Below, piece after piece: positions 5,906 to 7,442 of a DNA stretch of 7,442 bases (positions within the stretch are counted from its first letter, which is position 1; every line of letters begins with the position of its first letter). This DNA is from CAZGSV01 sp964528605 (lineage in GTDB: Bacteria > Armatimonadota > Zipacnadia > CAZGSV01), in contig CAZGSV010000138.1 of the NCBI GenBank assembly GCA_964528605.1, positions 1 to 7,442 on the forward strand, read 5' to 3'. The notes beneath the pieces were generated by a model, which worked only from the letters and a program-made list of their open reading frames with translations, was not told the origin of the DNA and searched no databases. The position numbers and the translations under genes were made by a program.

Positions 5906-5977
5906 CGAACCGCCCCCTCCGACGCCTCGTTTGCCTTGCCGTTGCCCCTTGGCTATGCTCTGGAGGCTATGGCGCGG

Positions 5978-7012
5978 ATGATGCTGGCGGCGCGGTTGCG
6001 CGGGCCGCGGAAGATCGTCATCGAGGAGATGGAAAAGCCTGCTCCGGGGCCCGGAGAGGTGCTCGTTCAGGTCGCCGCGGTGTCCCTGTGCCATTCCGAC
6101 ATCAGTTTCTTCAACTTCACCCGCAAGGAGTTCAGGGACCCCGAGTTCGGGCTCATCCTGGGCCATGAGGTCTCGGGTCGCATCGCGGAGTTAGGGCCCG
6201 GTGTCGAGGGCCTGACCGTCGGGCAGCCGGTGGCGCTCGACCCGAGCCATCACTGCGGCCAGTGCGACATGTGCCGCGCCGGGCACTCCAATCTCTGCCG
6301 CACGCTCGCCTTCTTCGCCTATCCGCCCACACAAGGGGCGCTGCAGCAATACCTCGTCAGCCCGCCGAGCCTGGTGCTCCCGCTGCCCCGGGGGATGAGC
6401 CTCGAGGAGGGAGCGATGGTGGAGCCGGTGTCGGTGGCGGTGCAGGCGGTGGGGCAGGCGGGCATCCGGCCGGGCCAGAACGCAGTCGTGCAGGGCCTGG
6501 GCGCGATCGGACTCTCCATAGTGCAGGTGCTGCGCGCCTATGGCATTGACGAGGTCATCGGCATCGAGCCGATTGCCTTTCGGCGTGAGTTCGCCGCGGC
6601 GCACGGAGCGCCGGTCGTCGTGGAGACGGCTGAGCAGGCGCTCGAATGGATAAGCGCGCGCGGCCGCCGCGGCGCCCAGTTCGTCTTCGAGACGGCGGGC
6701 ACCGAGGAGTCCACCGAGGAAGCGGTCGCACTGGCGGACCGCGCCGGCGTTGTGGTCATTGTCGGCATCATCCCCTCGGACGAGTTCCGCTTCACGCAGT
6801 CGGTGGCGCGCGGCAAGGAGTTGACCGTTCTTTTCGACCGCCGGGCCAACGACACCATGCGCGAGGCGTTTCGACTCATTGCCGAAGGCAAGGTGAAGGT
6901 GAGCGACTACACCACCCACACGTTCCCCTTCGCGCAGGTCGAGCGGGCGTATCTCCTCTCCGAGGAACGGCCGCCCGGCCTCTTGCGCGCGGTGGTGCGT
7001 GTGGATCAATAG
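5978..7012 (+). CDS. Zinc-dependent medium-chain dehydrogenase (polyol/threonine dehydrogenase type)
   Basis: A 344-residue cytoplasmic NAD(P)-linked alcohol/polyol dehydrogenase of the zinc MDR family. Catalytic-zinc residues are Cys38 (LCHSD), His63-Glu64 (LGHEVSG) and Glu149 (VEPVSVA). The structural zinc lobe has Cys93, Cys96, Cys99 and Cys107 (HCGQCDMCRAGHSNLC). The Rossmann motif is GLGAIG at 173-178, and Glu197 at the end of the next strand (VIGIEP) favours NAD over NADP. Length is normal for the family. The frame is open far upstream, but that part crosses the two tRNA genes and is not real. GGAGG at 5962-5966 is only 2 bases from ATG 5969 and 11 from ATG 5978, so 5978 is preferred; 5981 is also possible. 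It is followed after 31 bases by a ribulokinase gene, so a polyol or sugar substrate such as an arabinitol is a reasonable guess, not shown. Confidence 0.9.
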   Translation: MMLAARLRGPRKIVIEEMEKPAPGPGEVLVQVAAVSLCHSDISFFNFTRKEFRDPEFGLILGHEVSGRIAELGPGVEGLTVGQPVALDPSHHCGQCDMCRAGHSNLCRTLAFFAYPPTQGALQQYLVSPPSLVLPLPRGMSLEEGAMVEPVSVAVQAVGQAGIRPGQNAVVQGLGAIGLSIVQVLRAYGIDEVIGIEPIAFRREFAAAHGAPVVVETAEQALEWISARGRRGAQFVFETAGTEESTEEAVALADRAGVVVIVGIIPSDEFRFTQSVARGKELTVLFDRRANDTMREAFRLIAEGKVKVSDYTTHTFPFAQVERAYLLSEERPPGLLRAVVRVDQ

Positions 7013-7043
7013 GCAACCTGATCCGGGAGGAACCCACTGCACA

Positions 7044-7442
7044 ATGGCCGACAAGAGATTCTCCCTTGGACTCGACTTCGGTACCGAGTCGGCGCGCGCC
7101 GTCATCGTGGACGTGCGCAACGGCCATGAGGTCGCCACCGCAGTGCACGAGTACCGCCACGGCGTCATTGACGAGAAGTTGCCCGGCACGGGCCAGGCAC
7201 TCGAGCCCGACTGGGCTATCCAGCACGCCGGTGATTACCTCGAGGCCCTTGCCGACGTCGTCCCCAAGGCGCTCAAGCAGGCCGGCATCACCGGCGAGCA
7301 CATCGTGGGCATCGGCGTTGACTTCACCTCGTGCACCATGATGCCGATTGACGCCAAGGACGACCCCCTGTGCCTCGACCCCAAGTGGGCCTCTAATCCG
7401 CACGCCTACGTGAAGTTGTGGAAGCACCACGCCGCGCAGCCG
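7044..7442 (+). CDS. araB: L-ribulokinase AraB, N-terminal part (runs off right edge)
   Basis: The first 133 residues of an FGGY-family kinase that phosphorylates L-ribulose to L-ribulose 5-phosphate in arabinose catabolism. It opens with the phosphate loop LGLDFGTESARAVIVD (8-23). It then has EYRHGVID (36-43), PDWAIQ (55-60), DYLEAL (64-69) and the hallmark GIGVDFTSCTM (89-99). NPHAYVKLWKHHAAQP (118-133) closes the visible part. This string of blocks is distinctive for AraB as opposed to xylulokinase or glycerol kinase. The start at 7044 has GGGAGG at 7025-7030, a rather long 13-base spacing. It follows the dehydrogenase by 31 bases, with no hairpin between, so the two are likely cotranscribed. 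The rest of the protein is outside the window. Confidence 0.92.
   Translation, partial: MADKRFSLGLDFGTESARAVIVDVRNGHEVATAVHEYRHGVIDEKLPGTGQALEPDWAIQHAGDYLEALADVVPKALKQAGITGEHIVGIGVDFTSCTMMPIDAKDDPLCLDPKWASNPHAYVKLWKHHAAQP

Noticed and set aside
5931..5959. TTGCCT-17-TATGCT promoter-like pair before the dehydrogenase
   Set aside because: RNA would start near 5966, at the end of the Shine-Dalgarno, so the ribosome site would be cut off. Kept only as a chance match.
5684..5977. In-frame upstream extension of the dehydrogenase, 98 extra codons
   Set aside because: It runs through the two tRNA-Gln genes on the opposite strand. The translation (GGFEPPLTDPESAVLPLDDP type) is a well-known artefact of reading antisense tRNA.
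6191..7189. Minus-strand open frame of 332 residues opposite the dehydrogenase and araB
   Set aside because: It is antisense to two strongly supported genes and rich in Arg/His/Leu as expected of a shadow frame.

Overview
The window comes from a GC-rich bacterium (about two-thirds G+C by eye) with Shine-Dalgarno-led genes. The gene mix is two FGGY sugar kinases, a polyol-type zinc dehydrogenase, a CHASE4-like/HAMP/GGDEF protein and a pair of URO-D-fold proteins. It suggests a free-living heterotroph from a phylum such as Armatimonadota, Planctomycetota or Chloroflexota. That placement is a low-confidence impression, because no marker gene in the window fixes it. No phage, plasmid, CRISPR or transposase gene is visible.

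Left part (1-3228). A cut FGGY-family carbohydrate kinase runs off the left edge on the minus strand. A 387-base gene-free divergent region separates it from a plus-strand membrane diguanylate cyclase. After that gene comes an 8-bp perfect hairpin and then a small nitroreductase-family flavoprotein gene.

Middle (3260-5582). Two minus-strand genes encode gapless tandem paralogues, about 64% identical by hand count. They look like distant relatives of uroporphyrinogen decarboxylase and the corrinoid/coenzyme M methyltransferases. The 181-base spacer between them holds three copies of a 16-17 base sequence, two of them a perfect inverted repeat, followed by an exact TATAAT for the downstream gene. 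So the pair is probably two transcription units. This pair with its spacer element is the least explained part of the window.

Right part (5662-7442). Two tandem minus-strand tRNA-Gln genes (anticodons TTG and CTG, both with encoded CCA) share one recognisable promoter. Diverging from them on the plus strand are a zinc-dependent medium-chain dehydrogenase and, 31 bases later, the start of an L-ribulokinase (araB) that is cut by the right edge. The last two look like an operon that could oxidise a polyol or sugar and phosphorylate L-ribulose into the pentose phosphate pool.

Most of the window is metabolic housekeeping or accessory sugar metabolism. I do not see a clear new multi-gene system. 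The URO-D-like pair and the repeat element are the best leads.
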